Assembly: GCA_903903735.1 (NCBI GenBank)
Contig: CAIUZV010000267.1
Span: forward strand, 16,440-80,439
Reading direction: 5' to 3'
From: an uncultured beta proteobacterium
GTDB taxonomy: Bacteria > Pseudomonadota > Gammaproteobacteria > Burkholderiales > Burkholderiaceae_B
DNA length: 64,000 nucleotides
In this document: piece by piece, positions 1 to 7,274 of the stretch
Position numbering within the stretch: the stretch's first letter is position 1
Layout: each line of letters starts with the position of its first letter
Notes under the pieces: generated by a model
Databases searched by the model: none
Told to the model about the DNA's origin: nothing
What the model saw: the letters and a program-made list of their open reading frames with translations, nothing else
Translations under genes and position numbers: made by a program

Positions 1-1
1 G

Positions 2-223
2 AGCAAGACCCATCGCGAAGGCGTATCGGATCTGTTCACTGATTGGCGCGAGTGGGCAGAGCGTGCTGGCGAGTACGTGGGCTCAATCAAGCGGTTCTCA
101 GAGCTGATGTCGACCCGCAAGTTCGAGAAATGCCGACTGCATGGCGGTGCACGCGCAATCGCGGGCATCAGTCTACGACCTAAGCCTCATAGCGGTGGCG
201 GCTACCCATACCGAGACGATTGA
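2..223 (+). CDS. C-terminal fragment of phage/plasmid P4-D5 type DNA primase-helicase
   Basis: An open frame runs in from the left edge for about 73 codons and stops with TGA. It reads like the C-terminal winged-helix tail of P4/D5-type primase-helicases, with a pattern of 'DLFTDWREWAERAGEYVGSIKRF' style (acidic-aromatic stretch, then a basic helix). Such proteins unwind DNA and prime replication in phages and satellites. The catalytic primase and ATPase domains would lie to the left of the window. The family call rests on this short tail and on its place just before other phage replication-type genes, so it is moderate only. Confidence 0.55.
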   Translation, partial: SKTHREGVSDLFTDWREWAERAGEYVGSIKRFSELMSTRKFEKCRLHGGARAIAGISLRPKPHSGGGYPYRDD

Positions 224-349
224 ACCAAACCATGGTGACGGATTTGACAGTCTTACTGATTAACCCCTCACGCGTGCGCGCACACACACGATAGAGGAAT
301 AACCGTGAAACCTGTCCAACCCGTCACCCGATCAAATTCTGGAGACGAA

Positions 350-823
350 ATGAACACGACGATTCTTGCCCTGGACTTGGGCACAACGACTGGCTGGGCC
401 TTGATGGATGCAGACGGTCAGATCACAAGCGGCAGCCAATCCTTCAAGCCTCAACGCTTCGAAGGTGGTGGCATGCGATTCCTGAAATTCAAACGCTGGC
501 TTACAGACGTGAAGCAATGCACCACAGGCATTGACCTGGTCGTGTTTGAAGAAGTACGCAGGCATGTGGGTGTGGATGCTGCCCATGCATACGGTGGCTT
601 CATGGGTCAACTGACAGCCTGGTGTGAGCACCATCAGATCCCCTACGAAGGCATACCGGTCGGCACGATCAAGAAGCACGCAACCGGCAAGGGCAATGCA
701 GGCAAGGAGGACATGATCGCGAGCGTTCAAGCACGCGGCCACCAACCTGCAGACGACAACGAAGCAGACGCAATTGCACTGGCCTACCTGGCTCGCGATC
801 GTCAGACGACACAGGAGGTGTGA
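350..823 (+). CDS. RuvC-like Holliday junction resolvase (phage type)
   Basis: The 157-residue protein begins with the strand 'ILALDLGTTTGWAL', typical of the RNase H-fold RuvC/YqgF superfamily, where the first aspartate binds catalytic metal. Further acidic residues that fit the active site are the glutamates in 'VVFEEV' and the late 'DDNEADAIALA' segment. Phage members resolve branched replication or recombination intermediates before packaging. The ORF track starts at GTG 305, which has its own fair ribosome site (GAGGA). I prefer ATG 350, with GGAG five bases upstream, because it places the fold directly at the N-terminus. The next gene starts one base after the stop. Confidence 0.75.
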   Translation: MNTTILALDLGTTTGWALMDADGQITSGSQSFKPQRFEGGGMRFLKFKRWLTDVKQCTTGIDLVVFEEVRRHVGVDAAHAYGGFMGQLTAWCEHHQIPYEGIPVGTIKKHATGKGNAGKEDMIASVQARGHQPADDNEADAIALAYLARDRQTTQEV

Positions 824-824
824 G

Positions 825-1031
825 ATGAAAGTCCCAGCACAACCGTATCGCTGCGCTCTTGGAAAAGTGCAGCCTGTCGTGACCGATCTGGATGCTGTCA
901 AGCGTTCAGGCTGGCGTGAGCAACACATCCTGGTCGTGTCAGATCAAGACGAGCGACTGGACTTCCTCGAGCGTGAGTTCATTCGCCGCATTGGTGAACG
1001 CCTCTATGGTCCAGGAGGCAAGCATGGCTAA
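825..1031 (+). CDS. Hypothetical phage protein (68 aa)
   Basis: This small gene begins at ATG 825, preceded by a very strong ribosome site (AGGAGGTG) at the end of the resolvase gene. The ORF track gives an upstream start at 774 that would read back through the resolvase, so I shortened it. The protein is 68 residues, soluble and charged, with no domain I recognise. Its stop overlaps the start of the following DUF6362 gene by a few bases, so the three genes look like one translationally coupled unit. I assign no function. Confidence 0.6.
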   Translation: MKVPAQPYRCALGKVQPVVTDLDAVKRSGWREQHILVVSDQDERLDFLEREFIRRIGERLYGPGGKHG

Positions 1032-1443
1032 GACGATCACCATCTGGACGGTTGACGATGTAGCCGCACGTTTTAGCGATGCAGCGCACACGTCGTATCG
1101 CCTGCCACCTGTGCGAGTTCAGGGGTATGCCAGCCCCTGGATGAGCTTGGCCATGCAAGTGCCCAATCGCTACCCTGATCCCGAACGTGTTTACCGCCCC
1201 ATGCCACCCGGTCCTGAAGCAGTGGAACGCATGCTTGAGACCATGCGCTGGGTTCAGTGGTTGGAGGAAGAGCAACGCCATCTAGTGTGGATGCGGGCCA
1301 AGCGTTACGAGTGGCATCAAATCGGCAGACGCTTTGCTTGTGATCGCAACACTGCAGCCAGGCGTTGGAAGAAGGCAATGCAACTGGTGGCCGACAACCT
1401 CAACGGGTCATTCAACTCATGCGCGGAAATTGGCGTGAATTGA
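1024..1443 (+). CDS. DUF6362-like phage protein, helix-turn-helix C-terminus
   Basis: The 139-residue protein starts at ATG 1024 with GGAGG upstream. The ORF track start at 892 lies in a neighbouring gene and is not supported. The opening 'TIWTVDDVAARF' and the C-terminal segment with 'WHQIGRRFACDRNTAARRW' resemble the DUF6362 family as I remember it. The latter segment looks like a sigma-region-4 or terminase-small-type helix-turn-helix. It may bind DNA, for example in regulation or packaging, but this is inference. It sits at the end of a short operon with the resolvase. Confidence 0.6.
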   Translation: MAKTITIWTVDDVAARFSDAAHTSYRLPPVRVQGYASPWMSLAMQVPNRYPDPERVYRPMPPGPEAVERMLETMRWVQWLEEEQRHLVWMRAKRYEWHQIGRRFACDRNTAARRWKKAMQLVADNLNGSFNSCAEIGVN

Positions 1444-1649
1444 TTGGAATGGTGGCGTGTGTGGGTGCATCTGAGGCAATGAGCGACTTTACCCGGTGCA
1501 GCATTTCGAGCCATTTGAGCGTACATTTTCAGCTATGGTGTGGAAAGGAGTGCAGGCCACTCCCTCCATACAAATTTCTGGGTCCTTCCTTGCCAAATCC
1601 CTATGCGGGGGGCAAAGGCCCGAGATTTCGATAGCGACAGATTGAAAAA

Positions 1650-1695
1650 CCGGGTTTGCAGTTCGCACCGGGTTTGCACCCCCCCCTCACCCCCC
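1650..1695 (+). repeat. Short direct repeat and C-tracts upstream of the methyltransferase
   Basis: The 11-mer CCGGGTTTGCA occurs twice, at 1650-1660 and 1668-1678, 18 bases apart. It is followed by a C8 tract, TCA and a C6 tract just before the ribosome site of the methyltransferase. The repeat could be a binding site for a regulator or for the ParB-like domain encoded next, but nothing shows this directly. The rest of the 1444-1704 gap holds no gene I can support. Confidence 0.4.
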
Positions 1696-1704
1696 AAGGA
1701 CTTT

Positions 1705-2970
1705 ATGACTCCCGAGATCAGAATGATCGCGGTGGATTCGCTCATCCCTTATGCGCGAAACGCCCGCACACACAGCGACGGCCAGGTGGCTCAGATCGCT
1801 GCATCCATTGCCGAGTTTGGGTTCACCAACCCGATCCTGTCGGATGGCGAGCGCGGAGTGATTGCTGGGCATGGCCGTTTAATGGCGGCTCGCAAGCTGG
1901 GTCTCACAGAAGTGCCTGTGATCGAGTTGGCGCACCTGACGCCCACCCAGAAAAAGGCCTACATCCTGGCCGACAACCGGATTGCCGAAAACGCAGGCTG
2001 GGATGAAGAGCTTCTGAAATTGGAACTGGCTGAGTTGCAGGCTGCCGAGTACGACCTGGAACTGATGGGCTTCAGCGATGAGGAAATCGACAAGCTGCTC
2101 AACGGCGATGAACAAAACGATGGTCTGACCGACGAAGACGCAGTACCGGAAACCCCAGTAGAACCGACCTCAAAGCCGGGCGACCTGTGGATCCTCGGCA
2201 ACCATCGCTTGCTTTGCGGAGACTCCACGGTCCTGACGGACGTGGAGCGCCTGATGGATGGCCAACTGGCTGACATGGCTTTCACCGATCCACCCTACAA
2301 CGTGGACTATGGCAACAGCGCCAAGGACAAGATGCGAGGCAAAGACCGACGCATCCTCAACGATGCCTTGGGTGATGGCTTCTACCAATTTCTCTATGAC
2401 GCCTGCGTCAACCTGCTGGTGGTTACCAAGGGTGCGTGCTACGTGTGCATGAGTTCATCGGAGCTGCACACCTTGCAAAAGGCCTGGCTGGATGCTGGCG
2501 GCAAGTGGTCGACTTTCGTGATTTGGGCCAAGAACACTTTCACGCTGGGCAGAGCTGATTACCAACGCCAGTACGAGCCGATCTTGTACGGCTGGAAGCA
2601 GGGCACCGATCACTTCTGGTGTGGCGACCGAGACCAGGCTGATGTCTGGTTCTACAACAAGCCGCGCGTCAACGATCTGCACCCGACCATGAAACCAGTC
2701 GAGCTGGTTGAGCGAGCCATTCGCAATTCGTCCAAGAGCCGCGATGTCGTTCTAGATCTATTTGGTGGCTCCGGAACTACTTTGATTGCGTGCGAGAAGA
2801 CGGGGCGTCAAGCTCGGTTGATTGAACTGGATCCGAAGTTCGTCGACGTGATCGTCAAACGCTGGGAAGACTACACCGGCAAGAAAGCCGTTCGAGAAAA
2901 CGGTGGCTCAGAACTGGAGCAGGCACCACAGGCCAATGAGCAAGAGGCGGTGGATCAGGCGCAGTCTTGA
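1705..2970 (+). CDS. ParB N-terminal domain fused to beta-class N4/N6 DNA methyltransferase
   Basis: The 421-residue protein has two parts. Residues 1 to about 115 form a ParB/Srx-type domain, recognisable by 'GVIAGHGRLMAARKLG' and 'LADNRIAENAGWDEELL'. The C-terminal half is a DNA methyltransferase with catalytic 'DPPY' (in 'FTDPPYNVDYG') before the SAM-binding 'DLFGGSGTTL', the order of beta-class enzymes that methylate adenine N6 or cytosine N4. I start at ATG 1705 (AAGGA five bases upstream). The ORF track start at 1540 would translate a low-complexity leader. Phages use such enzymes against host restriction. It converges with the leftward genes and overlaps the last one by 16 bases. Confidence 0.85.
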   Translation: MTPEIRMIAVDSLIPYARNARTHSDGQVAQIAASIAEFGFTNPILSDGERGVIAGHGRLMAARKLGLTEVPVIELAHLTPTQKKAYILADNRIAENAGWDEELLKLELAELQAAEYDLELMGFSDEEIDKLLNGDEQNDGLTDEDAVPETPVEPTSKPGDLWILGNHRLLCGDSTVLTDVERLMDGQLADMAFTDPPYNVDYGNSAKDKMRGKDRRILNDALGDGFYQFLYDACVNLLVVTKGACYVCMSSSELHTLQKAWLDAGGKWSTFVIWAKNTFTLGRADYQRQYEPILYGWKQGTDHFWCGDRDQADVWFYNKPRVNDLHPTMKPVELVERAIRNSSKSRDVVLDLFGGSGTTLIACEKTGRQARLIELDPKFVDVIVKRWEDYTGKKAVRENGGSELEQAPQANEQEAVDQAQS

Positions 2971-3332
2971 TCAATTCCGCTTTGGATCACAAACCCGGTG
3001 AGGTATGGCAGCCCTTTGGGGATGCCGTAGCTGCGCTGAGTCAAGCGCCCAATTTTCCAACTCATCCATTTCACTACGGCCTTAGCGACGGCCTTGTGCA
3101 TGTCATGGCTATTCAATAAGGCGTCTTGCACCGAATCGGCGAAGTGACGGCCATGGCTGCTATCCAGAAACACGCGGATAGATTCAAGCGGCTCACCGGT
3201 GGCATTGGATATTTGCGCCATGGCAATGGGCCAGGCAATGCTGGCGTGTCCGCCCATAGTTCCCCAAAAGCCCCACGACTCGTTTTCAGAGGCGGGGATT
3301 TTGACGAAGTCATTTGCTTGTGAAGATCGCAT
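2955..3332 (-). CDS. Hypothetical phage protein (125 aa), last gene of leftward cluster
   Basis: The 125-residue leftward protein has no domain I can name. It contains an aromatic N-terminal part ('WGFWGTMGGH') and a helical middle with 'FLDSSHGRHFADSV'. It starts three bases after the stop of the upstream leftward gene, so it is probably co-transcribed with it. Its 3' end overlaps the end of the rightward methyltransferase. Composition and length suggest a real gene rather than an antisense shadow, because no good rightward ORF covers this stretch. Confidence 0.6.
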   Translation of the reverse strand: MRSSQANDFVKIPASENESWGFWGTMGGHASIAWPIAMAQISNATGEPLESIRVFLDSSHGRHFADSVQDALLNSHDMHKAVAKAVVKWMSWKIGRLTQRSYGIPKGLPYLTGFVIQSGIDQDCA

Positions 3333-3335
3333 GGC

Positions 3336-3695
3336 TCAACCCAATCGTGCAACGTAGCGTGGGTAATCCCCGCCAGATGGATCGATGAACAGGTAGGGGC
3401 GACCGGGCGCTTGAACTTGGACGCATAAGCGCCCTTGTCCCAAGTAGCCGCCCTTGCCCTTTAGCCAGTCGCGCGACTTGAAGAGGTTCATCGCGAATCC
3501 GTCGAACTCTTCGGGTTCCATCTCACGGATCTCGGTGACGTAGGCGATGTAATCGCCGCTGCCTGCGATGTCGTTGATGTCGCTGGGTTTGCGTCCGAAG
3601 GGCAAGCGGATGCTCAGCTCTTGAACCTCCATTTCCTGGCCGTCGAAATTCACGGTCAAGGGTTTGCATTCGATGTTGAGGGTGATGTTTTTCAT
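3336..3695 (-). CDS. Hypothetical phage protein (119 aa)
   Basis: The leftward ORF starts at ATG 3695, with a GAGG ribosome site; the track start at 3734 runs back into the DUF3489 gene. The protein opens with beta-rich sequence ('NITLNIECKPLTVNF') and ends 'DPSGGDYPRYVARLG'. I do not recognise a family. It lies between the DUF3489 gene (7 bp upstream) and the 125-aa gene, and all run leftward against the main phage direction. This suggests separate expression from the late genes, possibly early or during lysogeny. Confidence 0.6.
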   Translation of the reverse strand: MKNITLNIECKPLTVNFDGQEMEVQELSIRLPFGRKPSDINDIAGSGDYIAYVTEIREMEPEEFDGFAMNLFKSRDWLKGKGGYLGQGRLCVQVQAPGRPYLFIDPSGGDYPRYVARLG

Positions 3696-3702
3696 GTGAG
3701 CC

Positions 3703-4149
3703 TCAGTCGATGCGGTAGGTGCGTTGTTGGCCATCGGTTTTCTCAGAAGCGATGCTCAAGCCGAGCTTCTTTTTCAGGGCTCCGGCCATGCAGCCCCTGA
3801 CCGTGTGCTGTTGCCATCCGGTGGCCTCAACCATCTGCTCGAGCGTTGCCCCCTCCGGACGCTGGAGCAATTCGATCAGCGTGGCCTGCTTGGTGCCCTC
3901 TCGTTTGGAGGGTGTTGCCTTGGCTTCGATCGCAATGCCAAGGGCGCTGCGCCCTGCGTCTGTGATTGCAAATCGCGTGGTGCCGTCCTCGGCTTGGCTG
4001 TGGGCGGCAATGAGATTGGCGTTGGCCAGGGATGTCAAAACCTTGAGCCGCGCACCCCCTTTGAGATTGGCCGGGAATTCGGTCAGCAAGCGCTCTGGAT
4101 GCTGGGCCGCTGCGGTGAGCAGATTGGTTTGGGTTTCGGAGAGTTTCAT
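3703..4149 (-). CDS. DUF3489 family protein (winged-helix-like)
   Basis: The 148-residue protein matches the DUF3489 pattern as I know it. An N-terminal stretch 'KLSETQTNLLTAAAQ' and 'ITDAGRSALGI' look like a winged helix. The C-terminal signature is 'QATLIELLQRPEGATLEQM' followed by 'ATGWQQHTVRGCMAGALKKKLGL'. The C-terminal part looks like a second helix-turn-helix. The start at 4149 has AAAGGA upstream on the minus strand; the track start at 4191 adds an unlikely leader. DUF3489 proteins are frequent in proteobacterial prophages and their role is unknown, though DNA binding is plausible. Confidence 0.8.
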   Translation of the reverse strand: MKLSETQTNLLTAAAQHPERLLTEFPANLKGGARLKVLTSLANANLIAAHSQAEDGTTRFAITDAGRSALGIAIEAKATPSKREGTKQATLIELLQRPEGATLEQMVEATGWQQHTVRGCMAGALKKKLGLSIASEKTDGQQRTYRID

Positions 4150-4203
4150 GGTTTTTCCTTTAAAAAAATGGTGATGTGATGAACGCTTCATTCCGCTCGC
4201 TTA

Positions 4204-4437
4204 TCAAGCGATTTCTGAATCTTTTTTATTCCCCTGTTGCTTCTTCGTCTGCGCCTGCAGGCCAGCCTGATAAGCCGCTTGCAGAGCAGCCTCAATCCCC
4301 CAAACCGACACGTCGTGAAAGTCCAGCCGGTCCGAATGCTGCGTCTGCAGCGTCTGGACAAAAAGGTGCTCGCGTGCGATCTGCTCTAAAAGGCAAGAAG
4401 GCGCGTTGATGGCGTTGGTGGTTTTCTTGTGGTTCAT
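4204..4437 (-). CDS. DUF6900-like small phage protein
   Basis: The 77-residue leftward protein carries 'LLEQIAREHLFVQTLQTQHSDRLDFHDVSVWGIEAAL', which resembles the DUF6900 family from memory. The ATG at 4437 with GGAGC upstream is preferred over the TTG at 4449 in the track. It is the first gene of the leftward cluster, so its promoter should lie between about 4440 and 4530. The overlapping rightward ORF at 4176-4409 is rich in Ser/Pro/Lys and looks like its antisense shadow. Confidence 0.65.
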   Translation of the reverse strand: MNHKKTTNAINAPSCLLEQIAREHLFVQTLQTQHSDRLDFHDVSVWGIEAALQAAYQAGLQAQTKKQQGNKKDSEIA

Positions 4438-4532
4438 GCGGCGCTCCAAAAAACGTTGATTGATGACCGTATGAACGCTTCATTTCCGAACAACATCAAG
4501 TCAATTTCTTAGCCAGACTCTTTCACTTGGGT

Positions 4533-5084
4533 ATGACCGATCGACTCTCAATTCGGGCCTATGCGCGCCACCGAGGGGTGTCCGATACGGCGGTGCGCAA
4601 GGCCATCGAGGCCGGGCGGATCACCCCCAACGCAGACGGCACGATCAATGCGGCGCAGGCCGATGCTCAATGGAGCAAAAACACAGATGCCACGCAGCAG
4701 CGGGGCAAACACAAGCCCGTCTCCAATGAGGCGATTGCGGGAATACGGGAAACGCTGGGTGAATCAGCGGGCGCGTTTGAACCCAAAGGCGGTGGCACCA
4801 CCTTGCTGCAGGCCAAGACCGCCAATGAGGTGCTCAAGGCGCAGACCAACAGGGTGCGACTCGCCCGCCTCAAAGGCGAGTTGGTCAATCGTGACCAGGC
4901 CGTTGCACACGTTTTTAAGATGGCACGCGCCGAGCGCGATGCTTGGTTGAACTGGCCTGCGCGAGTAGCTGCGCAGATGGCCGCTGACCTCAATGCCGAT
5001 GGGCATACCTTGCATGTGCTGCTGGAAAAAGCCGTGCGCAATCACTTGATCGAACTGGGCGATTTGGCTGTTCGATTGGACTGA
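4533..5084 (+). CDS. Phage terminase small subunit (Nu1-like)
   Basis: The 183-residue protein lies directly before the large terminase. The N-terminus 'LSIRAYARHRGVSDTAVRKAIEAGRI' is a helix-turn-helix of the Nu1/MerR-like type that recognises the packaging site. The C-terminus is helical and probably binds the large subunit. I use ATG 4533; the track start at 4527 is a TTG two codons earlier. The ribosome site is weak. In lambda-like phages this protein binds cos, so a cos site is expected nearby, but I could not identify one by eye. Confidence 0.8.
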   Translation: MTDRLSIRAYARHRGVSDTAVRKAIEAGRITPNADGTINAAQADAQWSKNTDATQQRGKHKPVSNEAIAGIRETLGESAGAFEPKGGGTTLLQAKTANEVLKAQTNRVRLARLKGELVNRDQAVAHVFKMARAERDAWLNWPARVAAQMAADLNADGHTLHVLLEKAVRNHLIELGDLAVRLD

Positions 5085-5123
5085 GCCCTGATTGGGGCTT
5101 GAGGCTTTACGGAATGCAGGAAT

Positions 5124-7064
5124 GTGTTGGAACACTATGACGGATTTGATGCCATCGCTGAAGCGTGGCGCGAGGGGCTCACCCCCGACCCACTGTTGAC
5201 AGTGTCTGAATGGGCAGATCAGTACCGAGTGCTCTCGGGAAAGTCGGCCTCGGAGCCGGGCAAGTGGCGAACCAATCGCACGCCTTATCTCAAGGAGATC
5301 ATGGACTGTCTCTCGCCAACATCACCCGTCGAGCGGGTGGTGTTCATGAAAGGCGCGCAGGTCGGCGGCACAGAGTGCGGCAACAACTGGATTGGCTATG
5401 TCATCCATTTGGCCCCTGGTCCCATGATGGCTGTTGCGCCGACGGTCGAGATGGCCAAGCGCAACTCCAAACAGCGGATTGATCCACTGATCGAAGAAAG
5501 CCCGACGCTCTCTAGTTTGATCGCACCCGCACGGGCGCGCGATTCTGGAAACACCATCCTGGGTAAAGAGTTCCGTGGCGGCGTGCTGGTGATGACAGGC
5601 GCAAACAGCGCCGTGGGTCTGCGCTCAATGCCAGTGCGCTATTTGTTTCTCGACGAAGTTGACGGCTACCCGGGTGACGTTGAAGGAGAAGGTGATGCGA
5701 TTGCACTGGCTGAGGCTCGAACCCGAACCTTTGCACGCAGAAAGATTTTCATCGTCTCGACGCCAACAATTTCTGGAACGTCGCGCATTGAGCGCGAGTA
5801 CGAGCAAACAGACCAGCGACAGTTCATGGTCCCGTGCCCGCACTGCGACCACGAACAAGTCTTGGCTTTCGAACGATTGATCTGGGAAAAAGGACTGCCC
5901 GAGACGGCGCACTACAAGTGCGAGTCGTGCGAGCAGCCCATTTACGAATACCAAAAGACCGAGATGCTCGAGCGAGGACGGTGGCAGTCATCGATTCCGG
6001 ATTACGTTGGCAAAACTGTGGGGTTTCACTTGTCCAGCTTGTACAGCCCGGTGGGTTGGCGCAGTTGGGCTGACATCGCTGCAGCCTGGGAAGCGGCGCA
6101 AGGATCTGCAACTGCCTTGAAAGCATTCAAAAACACAGAGCTGGGCGAGACCTGGGTCGAGCAAGGCGAAACCCCCGAATGGGAGCGTTTGCTGGAGCGA
6201 CGTGAGGACTACCGAATCGGCACCGTCCCACTGGGGGCGGCTTTGCTGTGCGCCGGGGTGGACGTTCAGAAGGACCGCATCGAGGTTTCAGTCTGGGCAT
6301 TCGGTCGGGGCAAAGAGGCGTGGCTGGTTGAGCACCGAGTGCTGGCCGGTGACACCTCCCGCGATACGGTCTGGCAGCGGCTTCGTGAAATGCTCGATGA
6401 GTCCTGGACGCATGCGTCTGGGGTGCAGTTACGTCTGAGTCGCATCGGCCTGGATACAGGATATGCCACCCAAGAGGCCTATGCCTTCGTACGCAAGATG
6501 CGTGACTCTCGGCTGCTACCCATGAAGGGTGTGGCCCGTGGTGCTGCACTTGTCGGGTTGCCGACCGCTGTGGACATGACTGCGGGCGGCAAGAAGCTGC
6601 GCCGGGGCGTTCGTGTCTATTCAGTTGTTGGTGGCATTGCCAAGCTGGAGTTCTACAACCATCTGCGCAAAACCATGGAAGTGACCGAGGACGGTGAGAT
6701 CCTGTATCCCGCTGGGTACGTCCACTTGCCCAAGGTCGATGTCGAGTTCGTGCAGCAGTTGTGTTCAGAGCAATTGGTCACGCGCAGAGACCGCAACGGT
6801 TATCCAGTGCGTGAATGGCAAAAGATCCGCGAACGCAATGAGGCACTTGATTGCTACGTTTATGCACGGGCAGCAGCGAGCCTAGCTGGTCTTGACCGAT
6901 ACGAGGAGCGGCATTGGCGCGAATTGGAAAAACCTCTAGGTGTTACAGGGCCACCTGAAGACGCCCAATCAACCAAGCAAGAAGCCACCCCCAGCGGTGG
7001 CTTTGTTGTTTCTAAAGGACCACAACGCGGTAGGCGCTTGATTCGCAGCCGGTGGATGAACTGA
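5124..7064 (+). CDS. Phage terminase large subunit (lambda GpA family)
   Basis: The 646-residue protein is full length for the GpA family. It packages DNA into proheads using an N-terminal ATPase and a C-terminal nuclease. The Walker A-like loop is 'MKGAQVGGTE' (about residues 75-84) and Walker B is 'LFLDEVDG' (about 174-181). Two CxxC pairs ('CPHCDHE', 'CESCEQP') near residues 238-265 suggest a zinc site seen in this family. The nuclease core includes 'AGVDVQKDRIEVSVW'. It starts at GTG 5124 with CAGGA upstream. Its stop overlaps the gpW-like start (TGATG). GpA-type terminases go with cos packaging. Confidence 0.95.
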   Translation: MLEHYDGFDAIAEAWREGLTPDPLLTVSEWADQYRVLSGKSASEPGKWRTNRTPYLKEIMDCLSPTSPVERVVFMKGAQVGGTECGNNWIGYVIHLAPGPMMAVAPTVEMAKRNSKQRIDPLIEESPTLSSLIAPARARDSGNTILGKEFRGGVLVMTGANSAVGLRSMPVRYLFLDEVDGYPGDVEGEGDAIALAEARTRTFARRKIFIVSTPTISGTSRIEREYEQTDQRQFMVPCPHCDHEQVLAFERLIWEKGLPETAHYKCESCEQPIYEYQKTEMLERGRWQSSIPDYVGKTVGFHLSSLYSPVGWRSWADIAAAWEAAQGSATALKAFKNTELGETWVEQGETPEWERLLERREDYRIGTVPLGAALLCAGVDVQKDRIEVSVWAFGRGKEAWLVEHRVLAGDTSRDTVWQRLREMLDESWTHASGVQLRLSRIGLDTGYATQEAYAFVRKMRDSRLLPMKGVARGAALVGLPTAVDMTAGGKKLRRGVRVYSVVGGIAKLEFYNHLRKTMEVTEDGEILYPAGYVHLPKVDVEFVQQLCSEQLVTRRDRNGYPVREWQKIRERNEALDCYVYARAAASLAGLDRYEERHWRELEKPLGVTGPPEDAQSTKQEATPSGGFVVSKGPQRGRRLIRSRWMN

Positions 7065-7273
7065 TGACGACCTATACCAAAGAGCATGCACAAGCGCTGC
7101 GAGAAGCCATTGCCAGTGGTGAACATCGGGTGACGTACGACGGTAAAACGATCGAGTACCGAACTGTTTCCGATCTCAAACTGGCCTTGGCAGAGGTAGA
7201 AGCCGCGCTGGCATCCGACAGCGGCAAAACCAAGACCCGTCAAATCCGGGTCACCACATCTAAAGGGTTCTGA
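7064..7273 (+). CDS. gpW-like head-tail joining protein
   Basis: The 69-residue protein sits between terminase and portal, exactly where lambda has gene W. The pattern 'YTKEHAQALREAIASGEHRVTYDGKTIEYRTVSDL' fits the gpW fold: a helix, a beta hairpin and a second helix. gpW joins the filled head to the tail. The start is ATG 7064, which overlaps the terminase stop; the track start at 7052 lies inside the terminase. The portal gene begins one base after its stop, so translation is probably coupled. Confidence 0.85.
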   Translation: MTTYTKEHAQALREAIASGEHRVTYDGKTIEYRTVSDLKLALAEVEAALASDSGKTKTRQIRVTTSKGF

Positions 7274-7274
7274 C

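Noticed and set aside
244-249. TTGACA as -35 of a promoter before the RuvC-like gene
   Set aside because: No -10 hexamer is found 16-18 bases downstream.
1540-1704. N-terminal extension of the methyltransferase in the ORF track
   Set aside because: It encodes a Cys/Pro-rich leader with C-tracts, while ATG 1705 has a proper ribosome site and starts the ParB domain directly.
4176-4409. 77-aa rightward ORF in the small-gene region
   Set aside because: It overlaps the DUF6900-like leftward gene almost completely, and its Ser/Pro/Lys-rich product looks like an antisense reading.
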